Below, one piece after another: positions 42,724 to 51,640 of a DNA stretch of 52,746 nt. Made by a program: the position numbers and the translations under genes. Position 1 is the first letter of the stretch, and each line of letters starts with the position of its first letter. Source of the DNA: Desulfobulbaceae bacterium (GTDB lineage: Bacteria > Desulfobacterota > Desulfobulbia > Desulfobulbales > Desulfocapsaceae); contig QKIH01000066.1 of the NCBI GenBank assembly GCA_003249645.1, forward strand, positions 1 to 52,746. The letters are read 5' to 3'. Below the pieces are notes generated by a model. The model worked only from the letters and a program-made list of their open reading frames with translations. It was not told where the DNA came from and did not search any database.

Positions 42724-44232
42724 TTACAAAATCGGATCGAGTGGAATCATTCGCCAGAACCATACTTTCAGCTTTTTTTTCAGTGGCGCATATTGATTCG
42801 GATTCTCCCTCCGGGAATCCCAGCTGTTTTGCGGTGAGATATCCTCTAATATTGACTGCTCAACTTTCCGCGCCAAACTCTCATCACTGATCAGCACACC
42901 AACTTCAGTATTGAGGTTGGCAGAACGTGGATCAAGATTGAAGGTCCCGACAAAGAGATGCTGATGATCAACAACCATGCTTTTTGCATGAATGGCAAAG
43001 GTCGGCGTCTCCTTCTCAATTTTTGTATATCGCTCAATCAGTGTCTGCTGAATTTTTGGTGACGGTTTGTATTCATAGACATTGATCCCCGCTTTCAGTA
43101 TCTTTTTTCGCTGCTTGAAATAACCACTGAAAGCCTGCAGGTTATCAGTCGATGCAAGTGAATTTGTACTAATAGTCACATTCACACCTCGATTAACCAG
43201 TTTCTGAAACAACTCAAGTCCTCCTTCAGGCATTACCAGATAAGGTGACTGTATGAGCACACTCTCTTTAGCATTTGCCAGCACTTCAATCAGGGCATCA
43301 GTTGTTTTTCCGCCTCCGGTAAGCCCCTTGCCGCTGTTTTTACCGGGGTCATCATGGGCAAAAGAGACCTTCCCCCATATAAGGTTATTTCTCAGAGCAT
43401 CAAACTTTTGCGGCATCGCAGAAAGACTCTGGCGGACATCCTCATTAAAATTTTCAGGGTTTTCTGCATACTGATGCAGTTCTTCATATATTTTTAACTG
43501 CTCAGTCCGGCTGATCATGTGCTCATCAAGCAGTGAAGTTAAAGGAACGGCCTGTTCCGATTTCCAGAATCTTTCAAAATTACTGTTCACCTCAAAAACA
43601 GCAGGCCCCACCAGTAAAACATCCCGATCACGAAAATTGTATTTATGATCGTAATCAAAATACTCATCGGCCATATTCCTCCCGCCTGTAATTGCAACGA
43701 GATTATCAACAGTGAAAGTCTTATCATGCATCCGCTGGTTTACCGACTTGAACTGCCTGGCAATATTGAATAGACGTTGAAGGGTGGTGGTCCCGACTGA
43801 ATGTTTAGGGTTATATATTCGCACCTCAATTTCAGGGTGCAAGTTAAGTGCAACCATCACCCTGTCAGGGGCATTAATCAACAGATCATCCACCAGCACC
43901 CTTACCTTCACGCCCCTTTCAGCTGCACGCAGCAAAGATTCGGCAGCAAGAATACCGATGTTATCCGTTGACCAGATGAAATACTGTACTTCGATAGAAC
44001 GGGCGGCATGGTCTGCTATCCAGGCCCTTGCCAAGAGAGATTCCTCACCTTTTTCTAATACATAGACTCCGCTTTGATCTTGATGCTGTGAGGTGAGCCC
44101 AGAAGTCAGTACCGACAGATTCTCTTCCTGATCGAGTTTCTCCGCAGCCCGGCTATTAACCGTAAATAGAATGGATTGACTGGTCCAAAAAAGGCAGAAA
44201 AAAAACAACAGACATCTTGCTGCATAGGCCAT
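42724..44232 (-). CDS. Phospholipase D family, cardiolipin synthase ClsC-like
   Basis: 502 residues. N-terminal signal-like helix (ARCLLFFFCLFWTSQSILFT) ends before AAEKL. Two HKD motifs: HDKTFTVDNLVAITGGRN and HAKSMVVDHQHLFVGTFNLD, each with the following Gly/Asp-Asn segment. Early text IEVQYFIWSTDNIGILAAES and VKVRVLVDDL fits the ClsC/ClsB branch making cardiolipin or other phosphatidyl transfers at the membrane. The ATG at 44232 follows GAGG by nine bases; two further ATGs lie just upstream. It is divergent from the VIT-VWA gene. Confidence 0.85.
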   Translation of the reverse strand: MAYAARCLLFFFCLFWTSQSILFTVNSRAAEKLDQEENLSVLTSGLTSQHQDQSGVYVLEKGEESLLARAWIADHAARSIEVQYFIWSTDNIGILAAESLLRAAERGVKVRVLVDDLLINAPDRVMVALNLHPEIEVRIYNPKHSVGTTTLQRLFNIARQFKSVNQRMHDKTFTVDNLVAITGGRNMADEYFDYDHKYNFRDRDVLLVGPAVFEVNSNFERFWKSEQAVPLTSLLDEHMISRTEQLKIYEELHQYAENPENFNEDVRQSLSAMPQKFDALRNNLIWGKVSFAHDDPGKNSGKGLTGGGKTTDALIEVLANAKESVLIQSPYLVMPEGGLELFQKLVNRGVNVTISTNSLASTDNLQAFSGYFKQRKKILKAGINVYEYKPSPKIQQTLIERYTKIEKETPTFAIHAKSMVVDHQHLFVGTFNLDPRSANLNTEVGVLISDESLARKVEQSILEDISPQNSWDSRRENPNQYAPLKKKLKVWFWRMIPLDPIL

Positions 44233-44271
44233 AGCACAGATCCTCATAAGCACATTTTACGATCATACAAT

Positions 44272-44288
44272 GTGCACAAATTGTACAC
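44272..44288. promoter_or_regulatory. Imperfect palindrome, candidate activator site
   Basis: GTGCACAA-A-TTGTACAC is symmetrical apart from one position. It lies about 100 bases upstream of the sigma-54 promoter at 44373, a suitable distance for an enhancer-binding protein. The half-site TTGTACA recurs at 48603-48609, just upstream of the sigma-54 activator gene. Confidence 0.4.
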
Positions 44289-44372
44289 GACTAATTTTCA
44301 TTTCTCTCCAAGTCAATCCATCAAAACACTTTTTACACATAAATTCAGCTTATTACAAACTTTTCCCCTACC

Positions 44373-44388
44373 TGGCATATCCCCTGCT
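44373..44388 (+). promoter_or_regulatory. Sigma-54 promoter for the VIT-VWA/rhombosortase operon
   Basis: TGGCATATCCCCTGCT matches the sigma-54 -24/-12 pattern with GG and GC at exact spacing. Transcription would begin near 44399, leaving a leader of about 38 bases before the ATG at 44438. Confidence 0.6.
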
Positions 44389-44437
44389 ATAAAAAAAGGA
44401 AAGCAGTCCCAGAATCAACTAAAATATGGAGGAAAAT

Positions 44438-46474
44438 ATGAAACAAAATAACAATAAACCGGATTCAATTACCACAGTATTTGCTGCAGCAGTTATCCTT
44501 ATCGTCCTGCTCCTTTTCAATGACTCTCAAGCTGCTGGGCTTCTTAAACCAAAAAGCGGCAATCAGGATACGATCTCAATCAAATCACATCATGTCGATG
44601 TGACAATTAACAACGGTTTTGCTCGTACTGAAGTTGATCAGGTTTTTCATAACAGCTGCGATACCGATCTTGAAGCCCTTTACTCATTCCCATTGCCAAA
44701 AGATGCCAGTCTCTCGGAACTCAGCCTCTGGATCAATGGTCAAGAAGTTACCGGTGAGGTACTGGAAAAAGAAAAAGCCCGTCAGGTATATGACGACCAG
44801 AAAGCGAAGGAAAACCAGACTGCAATCGCTGAAAAAGACTCTTACAAAACCTTCAACATTTCGGTTTATCCTGTAGCAGCCCAGAACGACACCAGAGTAC
44901 GGCTTGTCTATTACCAACCGCTTGAAATTGACCTAAATATCGGTCGTTACGTCTACCCGATGGAAGAAGGCGGTGTGGATGAAGAAAGAATCGCTTTCTG
45001 GTCTGTTGATTCAACAGTTACCGAATCCTTCAACTTTGACCTGACACTCAAATCAGCCCAACCGATTAAAGACGTCAGACTGCCGGGGCAGCCTAATGCA
45101 CTCATTGAAAATATGAGCAGCAACAATGAAGAAAACGGCAACGGCTACATCTATCATGCTTCGATAAGTAATCAGGAGGGAAAATCCTCCATAGGTGAAG
45201 ATATAGTGTTCTACTACAGACTTGATGATACTACTCCTGCTCGGGTTGAAATCGTGCCTTATCGTGATAATGAGGGGAATGGAACCTTTATGTTGACCGT
45301 AACTCCTGCAGCCTCATTGACCACCATTAGTGAAGGTATCGACTGGGTATTCGTTCTCGATATTTCAGGTTCAATGAGCGGCAGCAAAATAGCTACTCTG
45401 GCAGACGGTGTAGCACGGGTCATCGGTAAGATGAATTCATCTGATCGTTTCCGCGTTGTTACCTTTAACGATTCCGCCAGTGATCTCACCCGCGGTTTTA
45501 TCAATGCAACCCCTGAAAATGTAACCCAGATAATCAATACTCTGAAAAGTATCGAGGCAAACGGTGGGACAGCCCTCCATGCCGGGCTTGAAATGGGGGT
45601 AAAAAAGCTCGATAGCGAAAGAACAACTTCAATTGTCCTGGTTACCGATGGCGTTGCCAATATCGGTCCCACCGGTCACGACGAATTTATAAAACTCATC
45701 GACCAGAAAGATATTCGCCTTTTCACCTTTGTTATAGGCAACAGCAGTAATCGACCGCTCCTCGAAGATCTGGCTAAGGCCTCCAACGGCTTTGCAATGG
45801 ATATTTCAACCCGGGATGATATCTACGGTAAAATTCTGCAGGCTAAAAACAAAGTACTGTATGAGGCAATGCACGATGTTAATATCAAAATCAGCGGTGG
45901 TAAAACCAGCGATCTCACCCCTGCACAACCGGGTTCACTCTATCGCGGTCAACAGCTTGTGATGTTCGGCCATTACCAAAAGCCAGGACCTGTTACCATC
46001 AACATGGAAGCTAAAATTTCCGGCCAGGTTCAGGAATGGAGCTGTGAAGCAGTATTGCCTGAGATCGACACCGACAACCCTGAAATCGAAAGGCTGTGGG
46101 CTCTTTCCACCATTGAAGAAGTGATGAACCAAGTCCGTGTACATGGTGAAGCAGAAGATTTGAGAAATAATATTGTCGAACTTGCCACCAAATACTCGCT
46201 TGTTACCGACTACACTTCAATGGTTGTGCTTGACGAATCCGAAATGGAGAATCTTGGCATCGACCGTCAAAACAGCCAGAGAATTGCAAAAGAACGCCAG
46301 GCGCAGGAAACTCGTCAAACTGCACCGGTGCAGAATTACCGTGTTGATAAAAAAGATAACTCAATGTTCCACGGTGCCCCATCACCTGGTGTCGGCTCCG
46401 GTCCGGTTGGGCCATGGTTTCTTCTGGTACTTTTGGGCTGCGGTCTGTTTAATCGCCAAAGAAATAAGAAGTAA
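44438..46474 (+). CDS. VIT and VWA domain surface protein with C-terminal sorting-like tail
   Basis: 678 residues. Signal peptide near 10-30 (VFAAAVILIVLLLFNDSQAA), VIT domain about 40-165 (VDVTINNGFARTEVDQVFHN; SFPLPKDASLSELSLW), VWA domain about 300-470 with an intact MIDAS (DISGSMSGSK, NGGTALHAGL, VTDGVANIG). The C-terminus reads GSGPVGPWFLLVLLGCGLFN and ends RQRNKK: Gly-rich, hydrophobic helix, basic end, which is the shape of a CTERM sorting signal. The layout equals proteins known as marine proteobacterial sortase targets, but the partner here is a rhombosortase. GGAGG precedes the ATG at 44438. Confidence 0.88.
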   Translation: MKQNNNKPDSITTVFAAAVILIVLLLFNDSQAAGLLKPKSGNQDTISIKSHHVDVTINNGFARTEVDQVFHNSCDTDLEALYSFPLPKDASLSELSLWINGQEVTGEVLEKEKARQVYDDQKAKENQTAIAEKDSYKTFNISVYPVAAQNDTRVRLVYYQPLEIDLNIGRYVYPMEEGGVDEERIAFWSVDSTVTESFNFDLTLKSAQPIKDVRLPGQPNALIENMSSNNEENGNGYIYHASISNQEGKSSIGEDIVFYYRLDDTTPARVEIVPYRDNEGNGTFMLTVTPAASLTTISEGIDWVFVLDISGSMSGSKIATLADGVARVIGKMNSSDRFRVVTFNDSASDLTRGFINATPENVTQIINTLKSIEANGGTALHAGLEMGVKKLDSERTTSIVLVTDGVANIGPTGHDEFIKLIDQKDIRLFTFVIGNSSNRPLLEDLAKASNGFAMDISTRDDIYGKILQAKNKVLYEAMHDVNIKISGGKTSDLTPAQPGSLYRGQQLVMFGHYQKPGPVTINMEAKISGQVQEWSCEAVLPEIDTDNPEIERLWALSTIEEVMNQVRVHGEAEDLRNNIVELATKYSLVTDYTSMVVLDESEMENLGIDRQNSQRIAKERQAQETRQTAPVQNYRVDKKDNSMFHGAPSPGVGSGPVGPWFLLVLLGCGLFNRQRNKK

Positions 46475-46509
46475 CTTTATTATTCTAATTCACCGGAAGA
46501 GGGACAGGT

Positions 46510-47193
46510 ATGAAACTTTACTCTCACAAGAACAGTCTCGGCAAAGCAGCCTTTATAGTAATGACAATACTTTGCAACAGTCATCTCTTGCTGGGCTTGC
46601 CTCCATCCTGGTCCCTTTTCCGCCTCGACGAAGTCATGCACGGGCAGTTGTGGAGGCTAATTACCCACCCATTCACCCATGTCAGTTTTTATCATTTGAC
46701 AGTTGATCTCACAGCAACCTGCATGCTTTTTTCTCAGCTTCGCTCTTCCTTCGTCAACAGATCGCTGCTATTCACATTGTGTTCAGCAGCGAGCCTGTTG
46801 TCTGTTGTTCTCTTCTCCCCCCACCTGCTTACGTCTGGATATTGCGGTCTTTCCGGCACAGCTCACGGTTTCATGAGTTATCTAGGCATACAGTGGCTTC
46901 ACGACAGTTTTAAAATAAAAGAGCCACGGTTCATTCCTCCGCTCTCAGGAATGATTTTCCTTATTAGCAGTGCAGGAAAGAGCATTTTTGAGGTCATGAC
47001 TGGCGAAGTCCTTTTCTCAAGCCTTCACATGGGCGAATTAGGAATCCCCCTTGTCCATGCACATCTGGGAGGAGCCATGGGAGGCATTTTAAGCTATTTT
47101 GTACTGCAAACTCTATCATCTGATAATAAACAACCAGATGCTACTGCTCATAGTCGATGTATTTCTTCACCGTCCTGCGATCAAGCCCGGTAA
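46510..47193 (+). CDS. Rhombosortase-like rhomboid intramembrane protease
   Basis: 227 residues with six hydrophobic helices. Rhomboid catalytic Ser lies in YCGLSGTAHG and His in VHAHLGGAMGG; an HxxxN-like region HPFTHVSFYHLTVDLTATCM matches rhombosortases, which cut GlyGly-CTERM tails. AGGGACAGG precedes the ATG. It begins 35 bases after the VIT-VWA gene, whose tail is its probable substrate (inference). Its last 53 bases overlap the convergent regulator gene. Confidence 0.8.
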   Translation: MKLYSHKNSLGKAAFIVMTILCNSHLLLGLPPSWSLFRLDEVMHGQLWRLITHPFTHVSFYHLTVDLTATCMLFSQLRSSFVNRSLLFTLCSAASLLSVVLFSPHLLTSGYCGLSGTAHGFMSYLGIQWLHDSFKIKEPRFIPPLSGMIFLISSAGKSIFEVMTGEVLFSSLHMGELGIPLVHAHLGGAMGGILSYFVLQTLSSDNKQPDATAHSRCISSPSCDQAR

Positions 47194-48583
47194 TACGCCC
47201 CACACCTTCATAGCTCTGTTGTTGTTGATAGAGAACACGGCAATACTGGCTGAGAAGCTCTTGAGCAGTAAGTTCATGGCCCGTCAGCAGATCAGCCAGA
47301 CTTTCATGTTTATCGGCAACAAACTGCCATTCATAGCTGTTGCTGATGAGAATCCTCCTCACGCATTGCTCAAGTTCCCTTATATTACCAGGCCAATGAT
47401 ATCCTGACGGCTGATTTTCACGTATATATGATGCAACCTTTACTTCAAGCTCTTCGCTCGTCTGACCGAGAATTTTCGGGATTATATGAGAAAGCAGCAA
47501 AGTGATCTCATCTGCGTTTTCCTGTAATCGCTGTTCAAGACTCGGAACATGAATCACATCGGAACAGAGACGATAATAAAAATCATCACGCATTTCACCT
47601 TCCTGCCGCAGCTTTTCCAGTGACTTGTTTGTGGCGGCAATAACCCTGCCTTTAAAACGTTCCCCCGCTCGACTGCCCACCGGTGTAAACGTTCTTTCCT
47701 GCAGAACCTGCAGCAGTTTAATCTGCACCGGAACAGAGACGTCACCTATTTCATCAAGAAAAATAGCCCCGTGTGGACTGCACCGTGAAAAAACGCCCGC
47801 ATGAGAATCGACGGCCCCGGTAAACGCCCCTTTTTTATGACCGAAAAGCTCCGATTCTATCAGCTGTTCAGGAAATTGTGAAAGGTTAATGGAAATAAAA
47901 TTGCGTGAGAAACTCTCAGCAAAGGAATTTTTCGTTCGATTAAAAGGTATATAACCTGAACGCCCGATGGCAGAAGCAGCGAGCCCCTTGCCGGTACCGG
48001 TTTCACCAAGAAGCATAGTGGAAAAATCTTCAAGCCTGTTCCAGAGAAAACGTTCATACAATTCTATGTCACAGGTAAATATATTATTCCACAGCCTCTT
48101 TCTCAGATCACGTACACATTGGCTTCTCCCTGCAATACGGCTGATGAAAAAATAGCCTCTTCGCATCTGAAAAAACAAAGAGAAATATCGCTCTGCCTGG
48201 TTTTCTTCAAAATCGTAACGTGCCAGCTCCTGAAAAAAGTGATCAGCAAATTCCACCTTACATGGTTGATCACCCCGTTCAATCTGCTCCAGAATATGTT
48301 CGTCAAATCCATCACAAAACTTATGAAATAAGCGAAAGAGGACACCATAATAAAAGAGCTGCCGATCTTCACTATCGGTAAACTGGGCTGGCAGCTTTCC
48401 TTCAACAGTCCGTTCGATGATCTTTTCAACCCTGTAAACCAGTGAAGCGAGTATTTCTTCTGTTGGTGCAGAGGAATCCATTCCGGTAATTTCCAGATCA
48501 ACACTCAGCCTGTCGCTGCTGAACGGATTGGCAGTAATGGCAGTTTTAATTTTTTTAAAGAATTGTCTTTCCTCAGAACGCAT
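47141..48583 (-). CDS. Sigma-54-dependent transcriptional activator with unrecognised N-terminal domain
   Basis: 480 residues. Residues about 1-170 are an unrecognised sensory part (no REC, GAF or PAS motif). AAA+ domain about 175-405: Walker A GETGTGKG, GAFTGA in GHKKGAFTGAV, Walker B IFLDEIGD. The end (SYEGVGRITGLDRRTVKKYI) is a helix-turn-helix. It is convergent with the rhombosortase gene; sigma-54 promoter 44373 makes it the obvious local activator. Upstream TTGTACA may be an autoregulatory half-site. Confidence 0.85.
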   Translation of the reverse strand: MRSEERQFFKKIKTAITANPFSSDRLSVDLEITGMDSSAPTEEILASLVYRVEKIIERTVEGKLPAQFTDSEDRQLFYYGVLFRLFHKFCDGFDEHILEQIERGDQPCKVEFADHFFQELARYDFEENQAERYFSLFFQMRRGYFFISRIAGRSQCVRDLRKRLWNNIFTCDIELYERFLWNRLEDFSTMLLGETGTGKGLAASAIGRSGYIPFNRTKNSFAESFSRNFISINLSQFPEQLIESELFGHKKGAFTGAVDSHAGVFSRCSPHGAIFLDEIGDVSVPVQIKLLQVLQERTFTPVGSRAGERFKGRVIAATNKSLEKLRQEGEMRDDFYYRLCSDVIHVPSLEQRLQENADEITLLLSHIIPKILGQTSEELEVKVASYIRENQPSGYHWPGNIRELEQCVRRILISNSYEWQFVADKHESLADLLTGHELTAQELLSQYCRVLYQQQQSYEGVGRITGLDRRTVKKYIDYEQ

Positions 48584-48772
48584 AATCCCTCCCGTACATT
48601 ATTTGTACAAACACAATACACAGAAAGTTCTTTCAACTCTACTTTTTTAACAAAGCCAACACAGAAAAACGAATTTATTCTGTATTTTCAAAGTTTTATA
48701 GATAATACAGATTCTGGCATAATTCATGGAATGCACTAAGCAACCATCAACAAAAATTCTTAGGAGGATAAC

Positions 48773-48865
48773 ATGAAAACCAGTAGCGCAATTTTAGAAA
48801 CCATTTTATTACTTCTCCCCTGGTTTGGCTTTCTAGCCTGCTTCATAGAGAAATTCACATTTTAA
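48773..48865 (+). CDS. 30-aa membrane peptide
   Basis: ATG at 48773 follows a strong AGGAGG-ATAAC site. The peptide MKTSSAILETILLLLPWFGF plus LACFIEKFTF is one hydrophobic helix with short polar ends. It lies six bases before the acyltransferase gene, which has no ribosome-binding site of its own, so translation of the acyltransferase is probably coupled to this peptide. It is too short for routine gene callers. Function unknown. Confidence 0.6.
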   Translation: MKTSSAILETILLLLPWFGFLACFIEKFTF

Positions 48866-48871
48866 ACAAAC

Positions 48872-49699
48872 ATGATACTTAGTTGGTCAGAAATGGAGAA
48901 ACCTTTGCTAAAATCAGAAACAAAGAATCATCAGACAAGGGTATTAGCCAGTGCCGTTATAAAGAAACTGCTGCGGTTAAGATATAATATACAAATTATC
49001 GGATTGGAGATAATCCAAACAAGGAATGATCAGGCAACCCTTTTCCTCCCTAACCATCCTTCATTGATTGACCCGGTAATGATCACAACCACCCTGTCAC
49101 CAAGGTTTCTTCCAAGGCCGCTTGCCGACAGTGACCAGGCAGCCAAGCCCATTGCAAAACAAGCCATGAATCTGGTCAATCCCATTCTCATGCCTGACCT
49201 CACTACCTATGGCCGATCTCACCTTGGCAGCGTCAAGGCAGCCTTGAATGAGGTGGCCAGCTCTTTGAACGAAAACGAAGATATTCTCTTTTATCCCGCT
49301 GGACGAATTTATCGATCAAACAAGGAAAATATCGGCAGCAATTCAGGTTTATCATACCTGCTCCAGAAAGCGCCTCAAACCAGGATAATACTCGTCAGGA
49401 TATCCGGTCTCTGGGGCAGCTGTTTTAGTAAAGCAGGAGGAAAGTCCCCATCATTCGCAAGCACGGTGCCAAGACTTCTGCGCTATCTACTGGTGAACGG
49501 TATATTTTTCGGTCCAAAACGAAAAGTGACTATTGAATTCATTGAAGACAACAGTCTAGCAAAATTAAACAACCGCAAAGATGTTAATCAATATCTGGAA
49601 GACTTCTACAACGGGGTAGATACCGGTTTATCCTCTGTACCCTATTACTGGTTTCAAAAGGAAAAAGGAGGATATTCCCCCGAACCTGCATCAATATGA
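48872..49699 (+). CDS. PlsC-like acyltransferase
   Basis: 275 residues. Acyltransferase motif I is FLPNHPSLIDPVMI (NHx4D form NHPSLID), motif III is LFYPAGRIYRS, typical of 1-acylglycerol-3-phosphate acyltransferase relatives. It acts at the inner membrane on a lysolipid or other acceptor. Start at 48872 because of coupling with the peptide; 48893 is an alternative. The sigma-54 activator gene is divergent from it. Confidence 0.8.
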   Translation: MILSWSEMEKPLLKSETKNHQTRVLASAVIKKLLRLRYNIQIIGLEIIQTRNDQATLFLPNHPSLIDPVMITTTLSPRFLPRPLADSDQAAKPIAKQAMNLVNPILMPDLTTYGRSHLGSVKAALNEVASSLNENEDILFYPAGRIYRSNKENIGSNSGLSYLLQKAPQTRIILVRISGLWGSCFSKAGGKSPSFASTVPRLLRYLLVNGIFFGPKRKVTIEFIEDNSLAKLNNRKDVNQYLEDFYNGVDTGLSSVPYYWFQKEKGGYSPEPASI

Positions 49700-50074
49700 T
49701 TCCCCGATGCATATCATGTGCAGCAATGCTTTTACAGGGAGTAAAACTTAAACATCTCCGTCGTTGACAGTCGTTGACATGTTTTTTCCTTAACTCATTG
49801 CATGCAACGGTAACAGACCATGATACATGATAGATTTTCAATGATTTTTCCGGCCGAATTTTCTGCTATCCCTGTCGCCCCGAGTGTGAGATAAATTACC
49901 TGCCGGATGCTAATGAAAAGCAAACGGGTAATTCCTTGCCAGTTATGGCGATTTACAATGTGAAAGCAGGTACTGAGCAGACCTGCAAAGAGCAGGTCTT
50001 AGTCTCTTTTGAAAATAGAACATTTTCTACAGGATGGGCCTCAAAGAGCTTTGTCGCTGTTTTGCACAACGGAT
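49700..50074 (+). other. Intergenic region with hairpin at 49979-49999
   Basis: No gene recognised. AGACCTGC-AAAGA-GCAGGTCT is a perfect 8-bp hairpin followed by TAGTCTCTTTT, so it may be the terminator of the acyltransferase transcript, though 280 bases downstream. Confidence 0.4.
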
Positions 50075-50446
50075 TCATTTAAGCCCGGGATGCTTATACA
50101 GTTCATGTTCAACCTGTTGTGTATTTTCTGAATTGTAACGGATAATATTCTGCAAATGAAACAGGTTCTCCGGATCAATTGAGGTGAATTTCACACTGAT
50201 TTCCCTGCCATCTGTTCTGACTATTTCCCCGGCAATCTGTACAACAGGAGCCATATGATCCAGAAAAATCTTAACAACAACATCCTGCCCCAGGCGTAGA
50301 TCTGTTGTCAAAGAGGCCGTTTCTAAACGGCATCCTCCAACACTGAGATTTGCAATCCGGTCAAAATCAAGTTGAAGTCCGTATGTCTCAAGCCTGGCCC
50401 TGACGTTAAACACAATCCTGCTGAATCGTCTCTTTTCTTCAGTCAT
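50075..50446 (-). CDS. PilZ-domain protein
   Basis: 123 residues, almost entirely PilZ: EEKRRFSRIVFNVRARLETY (RxxxR) and IANLSVGGCRLE (D/N-x-S-x-x-G, with Asn) are the c-di-GMP contacts; the change of D to N may weaken binding. GGGAGA precedes the ATG. Stands alone, probably a c-di-GMP effector. Confidence 0.85.
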   Translation of the reverse strand: MTEEKRRFSRIVFNVRARLETYGLQLDFDRIANLSVGGCRLETASLTTDLRLGQDVVVKIFLDHMAPVVQIAGEIVRTDGREISVKFTSIDPENLFHLQNIIRYNSENTQQVEHELYKHPGLK

Positions 50447-50621
50447 TGTTCTCTCCCGATCATACGTTCAGAACGAAGTATTACCACAGCCACAACTCTT
50501 GATAGTTACAACATGCTGTTGTCTTAGTAACCAAAAAACTATTTTAATTATAAACTATTACGCAGCAGCAGCTCAAAAGAACTTTTTGCAGAATTTCATT
50601 TCACAATACAAACCAGAAATA

Positions 50622-50663
50622 AAATAAAAAAAAGGGTGCACTCTTAAAAAGAATGCACCCTTT
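50622..50663 (-). terminator. Rho-independent terminator of the formate dehydrogenase operon
   Basis: On the minus strand GGGTGCA (50660-50654) pairs with TGCACCC (50640-50634), with further A-T pairs in the loop, followed by a run of eight T (TTTTTTTTATTTTA). It lies 22 bases beyond the gamma-subunit stop. Confidence 0.9.
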
Positions 50664-50684
50664 AAATACCTGTTACTGAATCAA

Positions 50685-51590
50685 TTAATGGTGTTTAGCA
50701 GGCTTGATATCAGATGGCTTATATTTGTGAAGACTGTGAAGGATATGAACCTCTTCTTCCGGTTTATACCCTGTTTTCATAGACTCAAGTGACCCTGCAA
50801 TTGCAAAGATCGACATGTAACAATGGGTTAGAAAAAACGCCACGATGATCATACCAAGAACATTGTGAACCATCACAGCAATCCGAACATAATCAAGCTG
50901 CGCACCGAATCCCCAGATGATGTATCCGGTTGCAAGCATTAACAAACCACCAGGTATTGCGCACCAGTACCACATCTTTTGACCGGCATTGAATTTCTTT
51001 GCCGGGATTGGAACTTTCTTCTTGCTCAGGTATCCACCCAGGATGAAAATCCATTTAATATCACACAACGCAGGCAGCATATCCTTAAACCAGATGATAA
51101 GCATGCAAAGAACTGCCGGTGTAGCGGTTATCGCAGCAAAGATATGAATGTAGCGGGCAAGACGAATAAAGGGCCCGCCTCCGAAAAAATGTCCGGTAAC
51201 GATGAGCAATCCGGTAATGGTTAAGGCAGAAAATGACGCTGCCGCAATAAAATGTATAATTCTGGCAAATAACGGGAAAAACAGAATCTGATTTCCCCCA
51301 TGATCAAAATGTTTTGCTCCTACTATCGCAAGATGAAGAGCAAAAATTACCGGAATTATTGTAATGATTCCCAGGAAAACGTACATAAAATACTCGTTTC
51401 CCTGCAGATAGGTGAAGAGTCCACCGTATTTCTGCCAGTCTCCTGTTATAATTCCAATCAGCTCACCAAAGTACGCTGATACAGAACTGGTCTGAGTTGC
51501 GGTTACAGCTCCGGCAGACATAGCTCCGAATGCAAGCAGACCAAACAGCGCAGAAACGGACAGCACCACTTGTTTAAAAAAACTCTGCAT
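50685..51590 (-). CDS. Formate dehydrogenase cytochrome b subunit (gamma)
   Basis: 301 residues. Signal-like first helix (VVLSVSALFGLLAFGAMSAG), then four membrane helices typical of FdnI/FdhC: HLAIVGAKHF, ARIIHFIAAASFSALTITGL, LARYIHIFAAITATPAVLCM and VRIAVMVHNVLGMIIVAFFL. His residues in these helices ligate two b hemes and pass electrons to the quinone pool. The ATG at 51590 follows AGGAG. 50 bases after the beta subunit. Confidence 0.88.
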   Translation of the reverse strand: MQSFFKQVVLSVSALFGLLAFGAMSAGAVTATQTSSVSAYFGELIGIITGDWQKYGGLFTYLQGNEYFMYVFLGIITIIPVIFALHLAIVGAKHFDHGGNQILFFPLFARIIHFIAAASFSALTITGLLIVTGHFFGGGPFIRLARYIHIFAAITATPAVLCMLIIWFKDMLPALCDIKWIFILGGYLSKKKVPIPAKKFNAGQKMWYWCAIPGGLLMLATGYIIWGFGAQLDYVRIAVMVHNVLGMIIVAFFLTHCYMSIFAIAGSLESMKTGYKPEEEVHILHSLHKYKPSDIKPAKHH

Positions 51591-51640
51591 GGTTGGCTCC
51601 TGTGGTGCACGCTGACAACCAGCATGCACCACGATTATTA

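Noticed and set aside
48715..48730. Possible sigma-54 promoter before the 30-aa peptide and acyltransferase
   Set aside because: TGGCATAATTCATGGA has GG where the -12 GC is required, so it does not meet the pattern.
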